Made by a program: the position numbers and the translations under genes
The notes under the pieces: generated by a model
Database searches by the model: none
What the model was told of the DNA's origin: nothing
Seen by the model: the letters and a program-made list of their open reading frames with translations, nothing else
Shown: positions 25,433-34,881 of the stretch, piece after piece
Layout of the letters: each line of letters begins with the position of its first letter
How positions within the stretch are numbered: position 1 is the stretch's first letter
Assembly (NCBI GenBank): GCA_002069785.1
Contig: MWCA01000032.1
Location: forward strand, 1-52,857
Source: Lentisphaerae bacterium ADurb.Bin242
GTDB lineage: Bacteria; Verrucomicrobiota; Lentisphaeria; Victivallales; UBA1829
DNA length: 52,857 nt
Direction: 5' to 3'

Positions 25433-27853
25433 ATGAATCCGCTTTATCTGTACAGCAGCGTAGAGGCTTCGCTTCTTTACGCCGAAGCCGTCGGAAAACT
25501 GGAAAATCCCCGCGTCCTGAACGCAGACGGAACTCCGGCCGGCTGTTCGCTGATCCGCACGCAGATGCTCGAAAACGGCTCCTTCCGCTATCTCTTCGAC
25601 GCTTCGAAGCTGACCCCGTGGAGTCCCGCGGCTCCGGTGCTGTATGACCTGGCGGCCGGAGGGGAGAAGCTCCGTTTCGGCCACAGCGAGCTCCGCGCCG
25701 TCTCCAACCGGGAGATCCGGCTGAACGGCAGTCCCTGTTATCTCCGGGGCTACATCCGCGGGATTGTCGCCCACGACCACCCGAACATGACCGGCGGCAC
25801 CTTGAAGGAAGCCGCGCTCAAAAACATCCGGCAGGCGAAAAAATACGGGTTCAACCTGGTCCGTTTCCACAGCACGGTTCCGACGCAGGAATTTGTCGAA
25901 GCCGCCGACGAACTGGGGCTCCTCATCCACATGGAGATCGGGTTTGCTTATGAGGTGGACGGCAAGGCGACCAAGCAGCACCTTTCCATGGACAACAAGG
26001 CGTGGGAGGAGACGATCCTCCGTTACCGCAATCATCCGTCCATCGCCATTTTCTGCATCGGCAACGAGATGCACAATTCCGGCCACTACAAGGAGGTCCG
26101 CGCGCTGTATGAACTCGGACGCCGTCTCGCGCCCGGCAAGCTCATCATGGACAACTCCGGCTGGGGCGAGTTCGACCGCCAGACCGCCGACGTCTATTCC
26201 CAGCACATCGCCTATTTCTTCCCGTTCAAACATCACGGACAGATGTTCCATTCGGACGCCCCGTGGCGGATGAACGGCTCCGCCTATGATGAAAAACTGG
26301 ATGTGGAAACCAGGGGAACAGCCGTCGATGCGGAGATCCATCGCACGATCGTTCCCGCAAAACCGGTCATCGCCCACGAAGCCGTGCACTATATCGACAT
26401 CCCCGATTACGAGGCGCTCAACCGGAAATTCGACGAGTTCTGCGCCCGCGTCGGAGAAGAGTATCTCCGCGTCCATGAAATCAAAAAGCCGCGTTTCATG
26501 ACCGAACTGCCCGCGCTCATCCGCCGCAAGGGGCTCGCGCACAAGATGCCCGACTACATCGCCGCATCGCAGCAGTTCAAGCTGGCCGCGATCAAAATGT
26601 ATCTCGAACACTGCCGGAACTCTTCGCTTTGCGGCTTCGAAATGCTCCAGTTCTCGGACTGCTTCAAATATGAAAATAAAAACGGCATTGTGGACTGTTT
26701 CGACGACGACAAGTTCATTCCTCCGGAGTGGATGCGCACGTTCAATGACGATGCCGCGCTTCTGGCCGAGCTGGAAAACGAAGTTTATTACTACGGCGAC
26801 GAGGTCCGGGGAACCTTGCTGATTTCCAACTTCCTCCCGCAGCCGTCCGTGGTCGGCGGATCGCTTCGCCTGAGCGTGAAAAGCGGCTCCGGCGAGGAAA
26901 CCGTTTATTCCGGACACAACATCACGCTGGCGGGCGGACTCCAGAAGATCGCGGATTTCACTCTGCGGTTCAAGGAACGGGAGGATGCCGCTCCCATGGA
27001 ACTCTGTGCGCATTTTTCCGCGCCCGGAATCGAGTTGAAAAACTCCTGGAAACTCTGGCTGTATCCGCGCGTGAAGATCGAAACCCTTCCGGAACTCATG
27101 CTGTCCGACAAGGCGTTGGAGGCGTTTCTTTCCGGCAATCCGGCTGCGCGCAAGGATGCTTCGGCGGTCGTGACGGATATTCTCGACGACAAAGTCTTCG
27201 AGCGCCTCGCCGAAGGCAGAACCGTGCTCCTGCTGTATCACCGCGACACGCCCGGAAACCGGTATTATCTTCCCGGCGCGCTGGAACGCTTCAAGCCCTG
27301 CATCTGGGACCGCGGCAGCAACCTCGGCGGCATCGTCTATTCCAGACGTCTCCGCAAGGCGCTGGCGTCCGGCCGGTATTTCGACTTGAACTGGCAGCCC
27401 CTGCTGGAAGCCGGATACAAAGTCTGCCTGGATGAATTTCCCGTCCCCGTGGAGGAACATGTCTGCGGGATCGACAAGCCGGTGCGCGACCGCATGAAGG
27501 GACTGGTCGACAACATCAAGGATTTCATCGATCAGGATACCCTCCGTAACTTTTCGCATCTTTTTTCCGTAAGGGTAGGGCAGGGGACCTTGATCGTCTC
27601 CACCTTCCGCCTGAAGGACACGGGAAATCCGGTGGTCGCCAACTGCCTGGCGGAACTGCTGAACCATCTGTCCGAATACAAAACGGAAAAAAGTATTCTG
27701 CCGGAAGAATTCAGAAAGTACCTTGCCGCCGAAACCGCGCGCGGAATCCGCAAGGAAGACGTCATGAACCATTTCTGGGAGATCGACAACAAACTGGTCG
27801 AAGATACGCTGTTCTGGGAACAGACGGGACTGGATTTGAGCAAGATCAAATAA
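25433..27853 (+). CDS. Glycoside hydrolase family 2-like protein, cytoplasmic
   Basis: The protein is 806 residues without a signal peptide. Residues 20-95 look like the GH2 immunoglobulin-like domain (L-T-P-W-S-P-A-A-P-V-L-Y, F-G-H-S-E-L-R). L-N-G-S-P-C-Y-L-R-G then opens the TIM barrel. The acid/base is in G-N211-E212 and the likely nucleophile in K-P-V-I-A-H-E316. The usual N-terminal sugar-binding jelly roll is absent, and the last 400 residues are not a standard GH2 C-terminus. It would cleave beta-linked sugars such as galactosides or glucuronides. It follows aspartate kinase by 21 bases, an odd position for a glycosidase. Confidence 0.8.
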   Translation: MNPLYLYSSVEASLLYAEAVGKLENPRVLNADGTPAGCSLIRTQMLENGSFRYLFDASKLTPWSPAAPVLYDLAAGGEKLRFGHSELRAVSNREIRLNGSPCYLRGYIRGIVAHDHPNMTGGTLKEAALKNIRQAKKYGFNLVRFHSTVPTQEFVEAADELGLLIHMEIGFAYEVDGKATKQHLSMDNKAWEETILRYRNHPSIAIFCIGNEMHNSGHYKEVRALYELGRRLAPGKLIMDNSGWGEFDRQTADVYSQHIAYFFPFKHHGQMFHSDAPWRMNGSAYDEKLDVETRGTAVDAEIHRTIVPAKPVIAHEAVHYIDIPDYEALNRKFDEFCARVGEEYLRVHEIKKPRFMTELPALIRRKGLAHKMPDYIAASQQFKLAAIKMYLEHCRNSSLCGFEMLQFSDCFKYENKNGIVDCFDDDKFIPPEWMRTFNDDAALLAELENEVYYYGDEVRGTLLISNFLPQPSVVGGSLRLSVKSGSGEETVYSGHNITLAGGLQKIADFTLRFKEREDAAPMELCAHFSAPGIELKNSWKLWLYPRVKIETLPELMLSDKALEAFLSGNPAARKDASAVVTDILDDKVFERLAEGRTVLLLYHRDTPGNRYYLPGALERFKPCIWDRGSNLGGIVYSRRLRKALASGRYFDLNWQPLLEAGYKVCLDEFPVPVEEHVCGIDKPVRDRMKGLVDNIKDFIDQDTLRNFSHLFSVRVGQGTLIVSTFRLKDTGNPVVANCLAELLNHLSEYKTEKSILPEEFRKYLAAETARGIRKEDVMNHFWEIDNKLVEDTLFWEQTGLDLSKIK

Positions 27854-27869
27854 GAGGGAAGGGGAGGGG

Positions 27870-29588
27870 ATGGAGCCAGGGAAAGAGACACTTCCGTTGA
27901 AAGAAGGCGGATCGCCGTTTCGTTTCGGACCGCCCCTTCTGTTCTTTGCGCTGACGATTGTTGTCTGCCTTCCCCTGCTGTGGTGGAATGACATTCCCCA
28001 GCGGGACGTGGCCGCCCGTTATGCGCCGATGGCGGAGGCGTTCGCCTCGGGGGACTTCCTGTATGCGTTTCATCCGCGGACGGGATTCTGCCATACGGTC
28101 TTTGCCGGAAGCCTGGCCTGGCTTTTTTCCTGCGACGGGTTCATGGCGGCCAAGATTTCCAGTCTGATCTTTATGGCGCTGGGGGTGTTTCCGCTGTACG
28201 GTCTGGCCCGCCGGATCTACTCCGAACGGGTGGCGGTGTTCTCGCTTTTCGCGTATGTGCTTTCCTCGCAGGTGATGCGTCTCGCCTACAGCGGGCTCCG
28301 CGATTCATGCAAAGTGTTTTTTATCCTGCTGGCGGCGTACGGGCTGATTGTGATCTTTCAGGAAAGAAAACGGCTGTCCGGATACCTTCTTCTTGCGGCG
28401 GCGGCCGCCGGAGGCGTGCTGACCCGTGGCGATCTGGTGGTTTTCATGTCGGCTCTGTTTTTCTGGGGGCTTGTCCTGGAATATGCGCTGAACCGTTTCC
28501 CGGGACGGAGTCTGGCCGGAAGCCTTCTGGCGTTTGCTTTGTGCCTGCCGTCCATTTTTCTGCACGAATGGACGGTCGGCGCGGCGGTTCCGGAGATGCG
28601 TTTTGCCGTTCTTTTTGAAAAAGCGTTCGGACGTCTTCCCCTGAAAATGGATACCATCCTCCTGTTTGCGGCGGGAGTTCTTCTCTTCTTCCTTCTGGCA
28701 TGGGTCGTGCGGAAGTTCGCGGATGGGAAGCATGCCGGAAAGGTCGCCGCGGGAACTCTCGCGCTGGTTCTGCTGGCCACGGGACTTCGCGTTTTCTCGA
28801 AGGATTTCGAGGCGGCGGGAATGTTCATGGATTTTCTGGGGGGAGTCGTGAAAGGAATCTTCCCGGCCGTCGCTGTTTTCGCGATCATCGGAATCCTTCT
28901 CCGCATCCGGAGGAGACAATGGAAAAAAGAAGACAGCATTCTGGCCGCGCTGTTGATCGGCCACAACGTTCTGCTGATCCTCCAGATCTTTTTCTTCGAC
29001 AAATATCTGTATGTGTCCGTCCGTTATCTTCTTCCCGCGGTCCCGCTGGAGCTGCCCTGGGCGGTGCTCGGCGCCATGGAGCTCCGGACGTTTCTCCTTC
29101 GGAAGGTGTCCGATCCGCGAGCCCGGACCGCATGGACGGCGCTCCTGCTGGCCGGGGTGAGCTTTGTGTTCCTGGCGGATCTGGCGCGTCCGGTCGTGGA
29201 CAGCTATGCGAAGAAAAGGGAGATTTCCGACCGGATGATGTTGAAAAAGGCGGCGGAAATGATCCGGAACGACTACCGCGGACCGGAAAAATCCGCGCCG
29301 CCGCGTCAGCTGGTCCGCTATACCGGCAATGCCATGCCCCGGATCTGTTTTCTGGCATGGTCGCCGGAAGCCGGAACTTTCGTGCCGGATGATGGAAAAA
29401 TCACTCTGGCCGCCTATTTTGCGGGCGGAAGGACGGTTGAATCCGGGACGGATGCGGAGTATATTGTGGAATGCCGTACGGAATGCGGAACGGAATGCCG
29501 GCCGCTTCACGGAAATTACGGCAAACTGGGTGAAATTGAGTTTCAAAAAAGAAAGTATTCCATATGGAAGCCGAAAAACAAACCGTGA
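27870..29588 (+). CDS. GT39/ArnT-like integral membrane glycosyltransferase
   Basis: The protein is 572 residues with about ten hydrophobic segments spread over residues 20-430 and a soluble C-terminal end. Acidic residues after the first membrane segment (W-N-D-I-P-Q-R-D) occupy the place of the catalytic aspartates in GT39/GT83 enzymes, which use polyprenyl-phosphate sugars on the outer face of the membrane. It starts 16 bases after the GH2-like gene and overlaps the next gene by 25 bases, so it belongs with the polysaccharide transferases that follow. Confidence 0.75.
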   Translation: MEPGKETLPLKEGGSPFRFGPPLLFFALTIVVCLPLLWWNDIPQRDVAARYAPMAEAFASGDFLYAFHPRTGFCHTVFAGSLAWLFSCDGFMAAKISSLIFMALGVFPLYGLARRIYSERVAVFSLFAYVLSSQVMRLAYSGLRDSCKVFFILLAAYGLIVIFQERKRLSGYLLLAAAAAGGVLTRGDLVVFMSALFFWGLVLEYALNRFPGRSLAGSLLAFALCLPSIFLHEWTVGAAVPEMRFAVLFEKAFGRLPLKMDTILLFAAGVLLFFLLAWVVRKFADGKHAGKVAAGTLALVLLATGLRVFSKDFEAAGMFMDFLGGVVKGIFPAVAVFAIIGILLRIRRRQWKKEDSILAALLIGHNVLLILQIFFFDKYLYVSVRYLLPAVPLELPWAVLGAMELRTFLLRKVSDPRARTAWTALLLAGVSFVFLADLARPVVDSYAKKREISDRMMLKKAAEMIRNDYRGPEKSAPPRQLVRYTGNAMPRICFLAWSPEAGTFVPDDGKITLAAYFAGGRTVESGTDAEYIVECRTECGTECRPLHGNYGKLGEIEFQKRKYSIWKPKNKP

Positions 29589-31003
29589 AGAATCCGGGGA
29601 ACCGCGGACGCTTCCGCGTCGCAATCCTGCTGTTGACCGACATCATCGTCCTGTACGGGATTCTGGCTCTGGTGTTGTATATCTACAAATGTTTCGGGGG
29701 AGAATACGACCTGACGATCCTTCTGGACCTCTGGCTGCTGCCGCTCGCGGTGATCCTCTGCAACATCTTTTCGCGTCTTTACTGCGGCAGTATTTTTTAT
29801 CCCGGCGCCGGCTGCTCCGTGGTGGAGGAGCTTAAACGCCTGACGCTTTCCGTCCTCGGCGGTTACGTCCTCCTGTTCGCATATCTTTCCGTGACCCGGG
29901 CCAGCGGAAACTATACCCGGCTCGGACTTCTGGTTTCCATGGGATTTTCGATTCTTCTTCTTCCGATCTTCCGCTACTGGGTGCGCTCCGTTCTGAAATA
30001 TTTTCATTGCGGGGAAATCCCGGTTCTGATCGCGGGCGCGGGACTCACCGGAAGCATTCTGGGAGAAGAACTCAAGCGGGATAAGTATTTCGGATTCCGC
30101 GTCGCCGGCTATCTCGACGACGCACCCGAAAAACAGGGAGCCTCCTTTCCGGGCGGAAAGGTGCTCGGCAATCTGGATTCCGCCCGGGACATCGCCCGCA
30201 GGGAAGGGGTGGACTACATCATTTCCACCCTCCCGCTTCCGGCGGTCGGCAAACGGCTGAACGACTGGCTGGCCTTCTTCCAGCATGTGATGGTCATTCC
30301 GGACAACCGGGTCTTCCCGATCCTGTGGGTTCATCTGGTGGATATCTACGGCCTGGGCGCGATTGAAGTGGGAAACCGTTTGAAGCGTCCTCTTTTCCGG
30401 TTCAGCAAAATCCTCTGCGAAACCGTCATCGCGGTGTTCGCGATCATCTTCCTCCTGCCGTTTTGTCTGCTGCTGGCCCTGCTGGTAAAGCTCACGAGCC
30501 GCGGACCCGTCCTTTACCGCGCCAAGCGCATGGGCGTCAACGGCACGAAAATCGAGGTCTGGAAATTCCGCACCATGTACGCCGACGCCGACCGCAAGCT
30601 CGAACAGATGCTGGCCGAAAATCCCGAAATGGAAAAGGAGTGGCGCGAAAAATTCAAGCTGGAAAATGATCCCCGCGTCACGCCGCTGGGCGCTTTCCTG
30701 CGCAAGACTTCGCTGGACGAACTGCCGCAGTTCCTGAACGTGATCCGCGGGGAAATGGCGGTGATCGGACCGCGTCCCATCGTGGAGAAAGAAATTGAAT
30801 ATTATGGACCGCACTACGAGGTGTTTTCCCGCGTCAAGCCCGGCATCACCGGGTTGTGGCAGGTTTCCGGCCGGAGCGAAACCACCTATGAACGCCGGAT
30901 CGCGCTGGACATGTATTACATCAACAACTGGTCGATCTGGCTGGACTATTACATCTTTTTGAAAACCGTCAAGGAAGTTTTTTCCTGCCGCGGCGCGAAA
31001 TAA
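29564..31003 (+). CDS. wbaP: Undecaprenyl-phosphate sugar phosphotransferase, WbaP type
   Basis: The protein is 479 residues. Four N-terminal membrane helices are followed by a Rossmann-like region (V-L-I-A-G-A-G-L-T-G) at about 155, a fifth hydrophobic segment near 285, and the catalytic domain (PF02397) with V-W-K-F-R-T-M, L-R-K-T-S-L-D-E-L-P-Q and V-I-G-P-R-P. It moves a hexose-1-phosphate onto undecaprenyl phosphate, starting surface polysaccharide or O-antigen units. The exact sugar cannot be read. The start overlaps the previous gene; the next follows after 9 bases. Confidence 0.93.
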   Translation: MEAEKQTVKNPGNRGRFRVAILLLTDIIVLYGILALVLYIYKCFGGEYDLTILLDLWLLPLAVILCNIFSRLYCGSIFYPGAGCSVVEELKRLTLSVLGGYVLLFAYLSVTRASGNYTRLGLLVSMGFSILLLPIFRYWVRSVLKYFHCGEIPVLIAGAGLTGSILGEELKRDKYFGFRVAGYLDDAPEKQGASFPGGKVLGNLDSARDIARREGVDYIISTLPLPAVGKRLNDWLAFFQHVMVIPDNRVFPILWVHLVDIYGLGAIEVGNRLKRPLFRFSKILCETVIAVFAIIFLLPFCLLLALLVKLTSRGPVLYRAKRMGVNGTKIEVWKFRTMYADADRKLEQMLAENPEMEKEWREKFKLENDPRVTPLGAFLRKTSLDELPQFLNVIRGEMAVIGPRPIVEKEIEYYGPHYEVFSRVKPGITGLWQVSGRSETTYERRIALDMYYINNWSIWLDYYIFLKTVKEVFSCRGAK

Positions 31004-31012
31004 GGGAATCCG

Positions 31013-32092
31013 ATGAAGAAAATCGCACTTCTCCATTACTGGCTTACCAATATGCGCGGCGGTGAAAACGTCTTTGCCGAGTTCTGCAAAATGTTTCCGG
31101 AAGGAGACATCTTCACTCATGCATGGAATCCGGAGAGGATGGGCGCCCCGTTCAATGTCCACAAAGTTACCGAGACTTTCATCGGTTCGCTGCCCGGCGC
31201 CCGCAACAACTGCCAGAAATACCTGCCGCTGATGCCCCTTGCCCTGAAACGTCTGGACCTTTCGGGCTACGACCTGATCCTCAGCAGCGAATCCGGACCG
31301 GTCAAAGGCGTCCGCAAGGATGCGAACGCCCGGCACATCTGCTACTGCCACACGCCCATGCGGTATCTGTGGGACATGTTCGACGACTATTACCGGGCTG
31401 CCGGACCGCTCGAAAAGATGGCCATGCGGCTGTTCCGGGAACCGCTGCGGAAATACGATCTGCGCTCCGCCGAAAGCGTGGACCTTTTCATTGCCAACAG
31501 CCGCTTCGTCGCGGAACGGATCCGGCGCATCTACCACCGGGATTCCGAGGTGATCTACCCGCCGGTGGATGTCGATTTCTACGCCCCGGGGGCAGGGGAC
31601 GTCCGGAAGGATTACTACCTTTTCGCCGGACAGCTGATCTCCTACAAGCGTCCGGAGCTTGCCATGCGCGCGTGCATGAAAATGAATCGAAAACTGGTGA
31701 TGGTCGGCGACGGCTCCATGCGGGCCCGTCTGGAGGCGGAAGCCGACCCCGCCCTCATTACGTTTGCCGGTCGCGCCGAGCGGGAACGTCTGCGCCAATT
31801 CTACGCGGAAGCCCGCGGCCTCATTTTCCCCGGCATCGAGGACTTCGGAATCGTTCCGCTGGAGGCTCAGGGACTGGGAACGCCCGTCGTGGCGCTCGGG
31901 GCAGGGGGCGCTCTGGAAACGGTCATTGACCATCGGACGGGCATTTTCTTCCCGCAGGCGGATGTGCCTTCGCTGTGTGAAGCTATCGAAGAGTTCGAAA
32001 AACAGAATTTCGACCGGGAACAGATCATACGCCACGCCCGGACATTCCATACGGATACCTTCCTCGACAAAATCCGCAAGGCCGTTCAATAG
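31013..32092 (+). CDS. Glycosyltransferase family 4
   Basis: The protein is 359 residues. It begins K-I-A-L-L-H-Y-W-L-T-N-M-R-G-G-E, the acceptor-side motif of WbaZ-like mannosyl or rhamnosyl transferases. The donor-binding half has F-A-G-Q-L-I-S-Y-K-R-P-E and the retaining-enzyme signature E-D-F-G-I-V-P-L-E, followed by G-T-P-V-V-A. It probably adds the second sugar to the lipid-linked product of the preceding gene. Confidence 0.92.
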   Translation: MKKIALLHYWLTNMRGGENVFAEFCKMFPEGDIFTHAWNPERMGAPFNVHKVTETFIGSLPGARNNCQKYLPLMPLALKRLDLSGYDLILSSESGPVKGVRKDANARHICYCHTPMRYLWDMFDDYYRAAGPLEKMAMRLFREPLRKYDLRSAESVDLFIANSRFVAERIRRIYHRDSEVIYPPVDVDFYAPGAGDVRKDYYLFAGQLISYKRPELAMRACMKMNRKLVMVGDGSMRARLEAEADPALITFAGRAERERLRQFYAEARGLIFPGIEDFGIVPLEAQGLGTPVVALGAGGALETVIDHRTGIFFPQADVPSLCEAIEEFEKQNFDREQIIRHARTFHTDTFLDKIRKAVQ

Positions 32093-32147
32093 CTGTCGTC
32101 CCCGGGATATTCCGTAGGAGGACTGAAAGAAAAGGAGATGGGATATC

Positions 32148-33605
32148 ATGATGATCGTAATCAATGAGGACAACGACAACTTTTTCAAGTATCCCACGGA
32201 ATGCATGACGGAGGAATCCCTGTGCCGCTACATTGATTTTTATGCGGACACGAAAACCACGCATTTTTTCATGTGTCCGAGCGGTCAGCGAACCAGTTAC
32301 CGGTCTGCGGTTCAGGAAGCAATCTGGGACCCGCAGCCGGACGGCAAACCGTCCGGCAATATATGGGCCCGGAACTGTCTGTGTCTTTTCAATCAGTCGA
32401 TCGATCCCTACCATGTATGGATCTCCCGATGCCGGAAACGCGGGCTCTCTCCATGGATTTCAACCCGTATGAACGACATTCATTTCGGGGATGACTTCCA
32501 CTATTTCCGGCATACGAATTTCTGGAGGGAGCATCCGGAACTTCACCGTGCGGCTCCGGAAACATCAAAGAGCTGGGAGGATTACGCCTACGACTATTCC
32601 AAACCCGGCGCATTCCGCTATTACCTCGATCTGGTCATCGAGCAGATCGACCGGTATGATGCCGATGGGTATGAGCTCGATTGGATGCGCTGGCCCGCAT
32701 GCCTCTCGCCCGGAAAGGAGCGGGCGCAGACATCCGTCCTGACGGATTTTATGGCACAAGTCCGCACCCGTATCGACAAAGCGGCGGAGCGCCGCGGGCA
32801 TCCGGTCGGACTCTCCGTAAGAGTTCCTGCCGACCCGGAAGCCGCTCTGGAACGGGGATTCGACATCGCCGCCTGGACGGGCCGGAAACTGGTTGACATG
32901 GTGGCGGCCTCTCCATTTTATGCCTCGAACGATCCTGAACTTTCTTTCGGCGGCTGGAAAGAATTTCTGGGCGCGGCGATGGATCATGTCATTCTCCTCC
33001 CGGTCATTGACAACGGCAGTTCTCCGGGGGCGGGATTGGATCGGATCGAACATACGGCCCCTGTCCTCCGCGGCTGGGCGGACACCATGCTCGAAGATGG
33101 TTTTGAAGGATTGTATTTCTTCAATTATCCTTATTTGCTGAAAAATGAAAACTTGAAACCGGCGCTGCCCCGGGATTCCGTACACGCCTTTCTGAAGGAT
33201 GGCCTGGCGAAAGAAAAAATCAGGGCAGGGGAAAGACGTTGCATTGTCTCTTTCCGGGATGTTCCAAATCGGAAAACCGGCTCCCTTTCCCAGCTTCCGG
33301 CCGGCCTTCCGGCAACCCTGGCGATTCGGAATGGAAAAGCTCCGGTTTCCGGCAGCCTCCGGATTGAACTCGGATTGAGGCGGAAAAATGCCGTCCCCTT
33401 CTGGTTCGGAGGCAATTCGGGGGAGACGATCAGACAAGTCCGGCTTAACGGAAATGCCTGTCCGTTCGAGTTCGACTCGGACGGAATGAGCTGTATTGTC
33501 CGTCCTGAACTGCGATTTTTCAAGGACAAGCGCAATGTGGTCGAAGTCGAAGGAGCGGATCAGATCGAGGTTGTCCAGGCGGAACTTATTATTGAGGACA
33601 ACTGA
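32148..33605 (+). CDS. Glycoside hydrolase-like TIM-barrel protein
   Basis: The protein is 485 residues without a signal peptide. The first two thirds look like a barrel of the GHL10/DUF4434 type: R-G-L-S-P-W-I-S-T-R-M-N-D, then Y-D-A-D-G-Y-E-L-D-W-M-R-W-P, the region where related families keep a catalytic acid, and L-P-V-I-D-N-G later. The last 130 residues are a beta-rich domain. GGAGATGG precedes the ATG. It lies 55 bases after the GT4 gene and may be cotranscribed. Substrate unknown; Victivallis-like genomes carry many such genes. Confidence 0.65.
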   Translation: MMIVINEDNDNFFKYPTECMTEESLCRYIDFYADTKTTHFFMCPSGQRTSYRSAVQEAIWDPQPDGKPSGNIWARNCLCLFNQSIDPYHVWISRCRKRGLSPWISTRMNDIHFGDDFHYFRHTNFWREHPELHRAAPETSKSWEDYAYDYSKPGAFRYYLDLVIEQIDRYDADGYELDWMRWPACLSPGKERAQTSVLTDFMAQVRTRIDKAAERRGHPVGLSVRVPADPEAALERGFDIAAWTGRKLVDMVAASPFYASNDPELSFGGWKEFLGAAMDHVILLPVIDNGSSPGAGLDRIEHTAPVLRGWADTMLEDGFEGLYFFNYPYLLKNENLKPALPRDSVHAFLKDGLAKEKIRAGERRCIVSFRDVPNRKTGSLSQLPAGLPATLAIRNGKAPVSGSLRIELGLRRKNAVPFWFGGNSGETIRQVRLNGNACPFEFDSDGMSCIVRPELRFFKDKRNVVEVEGADQIEVVQAELIIEDN

Positions 33606-34008
33606 AGGTGTTCGGACGCCGTGCGTTCAGGGCAGGGATATCCAGCCCGAATGAATGACAGACAGGGAAGGGGGCGGCCGCAAAACCAGCTGGCCCAAAG
33701 ACTGTCGATCCCGAATTCATGGAATACTATTCCTGGAAAACCGGTTCCCCGGAATATGCCTCCCTGTGTTGAGAAGCTCTTTTGTCTGCTTTACAACCTT
33801 CCGTACGTCCCCTCCCCGGTTTCCTTAGACGGTATGATTCTTACGCAGGTCAAGCATTCTTCCTTCGGATTTTCCCTTTACCAAGAATCGGAACGTCTGG
33901 CCGATCTCCTTTTTCGGCAACTGGAAAAAGAATGCGGAAAGGTTTTGAAAAGGGCAGGCGGTTCTCAAAACAAAACTTGATTCCTGCGGTCCTCTGGCAT
34001 TGTTTCCT
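33606..34008. other. Gene-free stretch upstream of a strong terminator
   Basis: No convincing gene on either strand. The longest plus-strand frame (33621-33980) has poor codon use, no ribosome binding site and no recognisable text. It could be a long 3' untranslated region, a decayed gene or an RNA gene, since the terminator at 34009 is about 400 bases from the last coding stop. I found no signature of tmRNA, RNase P RNA or SRP RNA. Confidence 0.4.
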
Positions 34009-34048
34009 GGCCTTACCCATACTTGACCCCGGGTAAGGCCTTTCTTTT
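34009..34048 (+). terminator. Intrinsic terminator
   Basis: GGCCTTACCC pairs with GGGTAAGGCC around a 12-base loop, followed by TTTCTTTT. Confidence 0.9.
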
Positions 34049-34067
34049 GCTTTCTAGGTGCCTTTTC

Positions 34068-34200
34068 AGCGTCGCATAATATATATTATGTTAAATCATA
34101 TATGGGGCGATATTGAATTCAATAACTCATATTCATTTTATTATAAGAGACTTGCAAAACAATAAGAATGCGATGTTAATAACTTGATTACAAAATTCTG
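34068..34200. other. AT-rich island with a 16-bp palindrome
   Basis: The segment is far richer in A and T than its surroundings and contains the perfect palindrome CATAATATATATTATG at 34075-34090. No gene is seen here or in 34201-34285. It may be a protein-binding site, a curved promoter region or foreign DNA. Confidence 0.4.
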
Positions 34201-34285
34201 CCGATGGATGGTTTTTCAAAGGCAAAGGCGTCGGTCCCCTGTTTTTCTGAAAAATTATTCGGCAGATGACTATCGAAAACGGGAT

Positions 34286-34325
34286 AAAAAAATCCGCAAA
34301 TCTGGCAGAAATTCAAGATTTGCGG
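34286..34325 (-). terminator. Intrinsic terminator of the gcvT-gcvH operon
   Basis: CCGCAAATCT pairs with AGATTTGCGG (10 bp, 12-base loop). On the minus strand seven T follow after one base. It lies 24 bases after the stop at 34350. Confidence 0.9.
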
Positions 34326-34349
34326 GGAAATTTATACGGGCAGGGAGGG

Positions 34350-34859
34350 TCAGGCGAAAAGCTTCTGAAGTTCCATCTGGAATTCCCGGATATCCTGTTC
34401 GGTCGGTTTGCCGGTCGGCTTGTCCAGCCCCAGACGTCCGGTCTGGTCGAGAATCCATTCGGCAGTCACGCCGGAACCGAATTTGACGGTGCCGCTGGCA
34501 ACCGCGCCGGGCCGGACGATCTTGGAAAGCTCCACAACGGTCTTCCCGGTGATGCCGCCCTTCCCTTTTCCTTTTTCCTCCGGTTCTTCCGAAAGCGGGG
34601 TTTCTTCTTCCTCCCCGTCGCCGGCAGGAAGTTCCCGGTCCGATTCCGTGGAAAGTTCTGCGGATTCCGGCCCCGGTTTTTTCGTCTCTTCGGGTTCCCT
34701 GTTTTTCCAGATATTTTCTTCGATTTCCGAAGCCAGGAGCCGCAATTCCATAAATGTAATATTTACATTCTGTTCCTTGAGCATGTCCTGAATCTTCGAA
34801 AGGGAATAGCCCTCCGGGACCCTTTTTGCAATAAATTCTTTGATTTGTTTCTGATCCAT
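34350..34859 (-). CDS. Conserved hypothetical protein with acidic linker
   Basis: The protein is 169 residues. The N-terminal 50 residues look like a helical unit (E-G-Y-S-L-S-K-I-Q-D-M-L then F-M-E-L-R-L-L), followed by a Glu/Pro/Ser-rich linker (about 52-97). A compact C-terminal domain has R-P-G-A-V-A-S-G-T-V-K-F and G-V-T-A-E-W-I-L-D-Q-T-G-R-L-G-L. I have seen this layout in Verrucomicrobia/Lentisphaerae proteins of unknown role. It is the last gene of the operon, 22 bases after gcvH. Confidence 0.65.
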   Translation of the reverse strand: MDQKQIKEFIAKRVPEGYSLSKIQDMLKEQNVNITFMELRLLASEIEENIWKNREPEETKKPGPESAELSTESDRELPAGDGEEEETPLSEEPEEKGKGKGGITGKTVVELSKIVRPGAVASGTVKFGSGVTAEWILDQTGRLGLDKPTGKPTEQDIREFQMELQKLFA

Positions 34860-34881
34860 AAGAAAAGCCCCCCTGAAAAAA

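Noticed and set aside
25301..27994. Minus-strand frame of 897 codons
   Set aside because: Opposite the GH2-like gene and covering three gene boundaries.
29543..32206. Minus-strand frame of 887 codons
   Set aside because: Opposite wbaP and the GT4 gene.
33621..33980. Possible 119-codon gene
   Set aside because: No ribosome binding site, atypical codons, no family text; kept only as an unexplained stretch.
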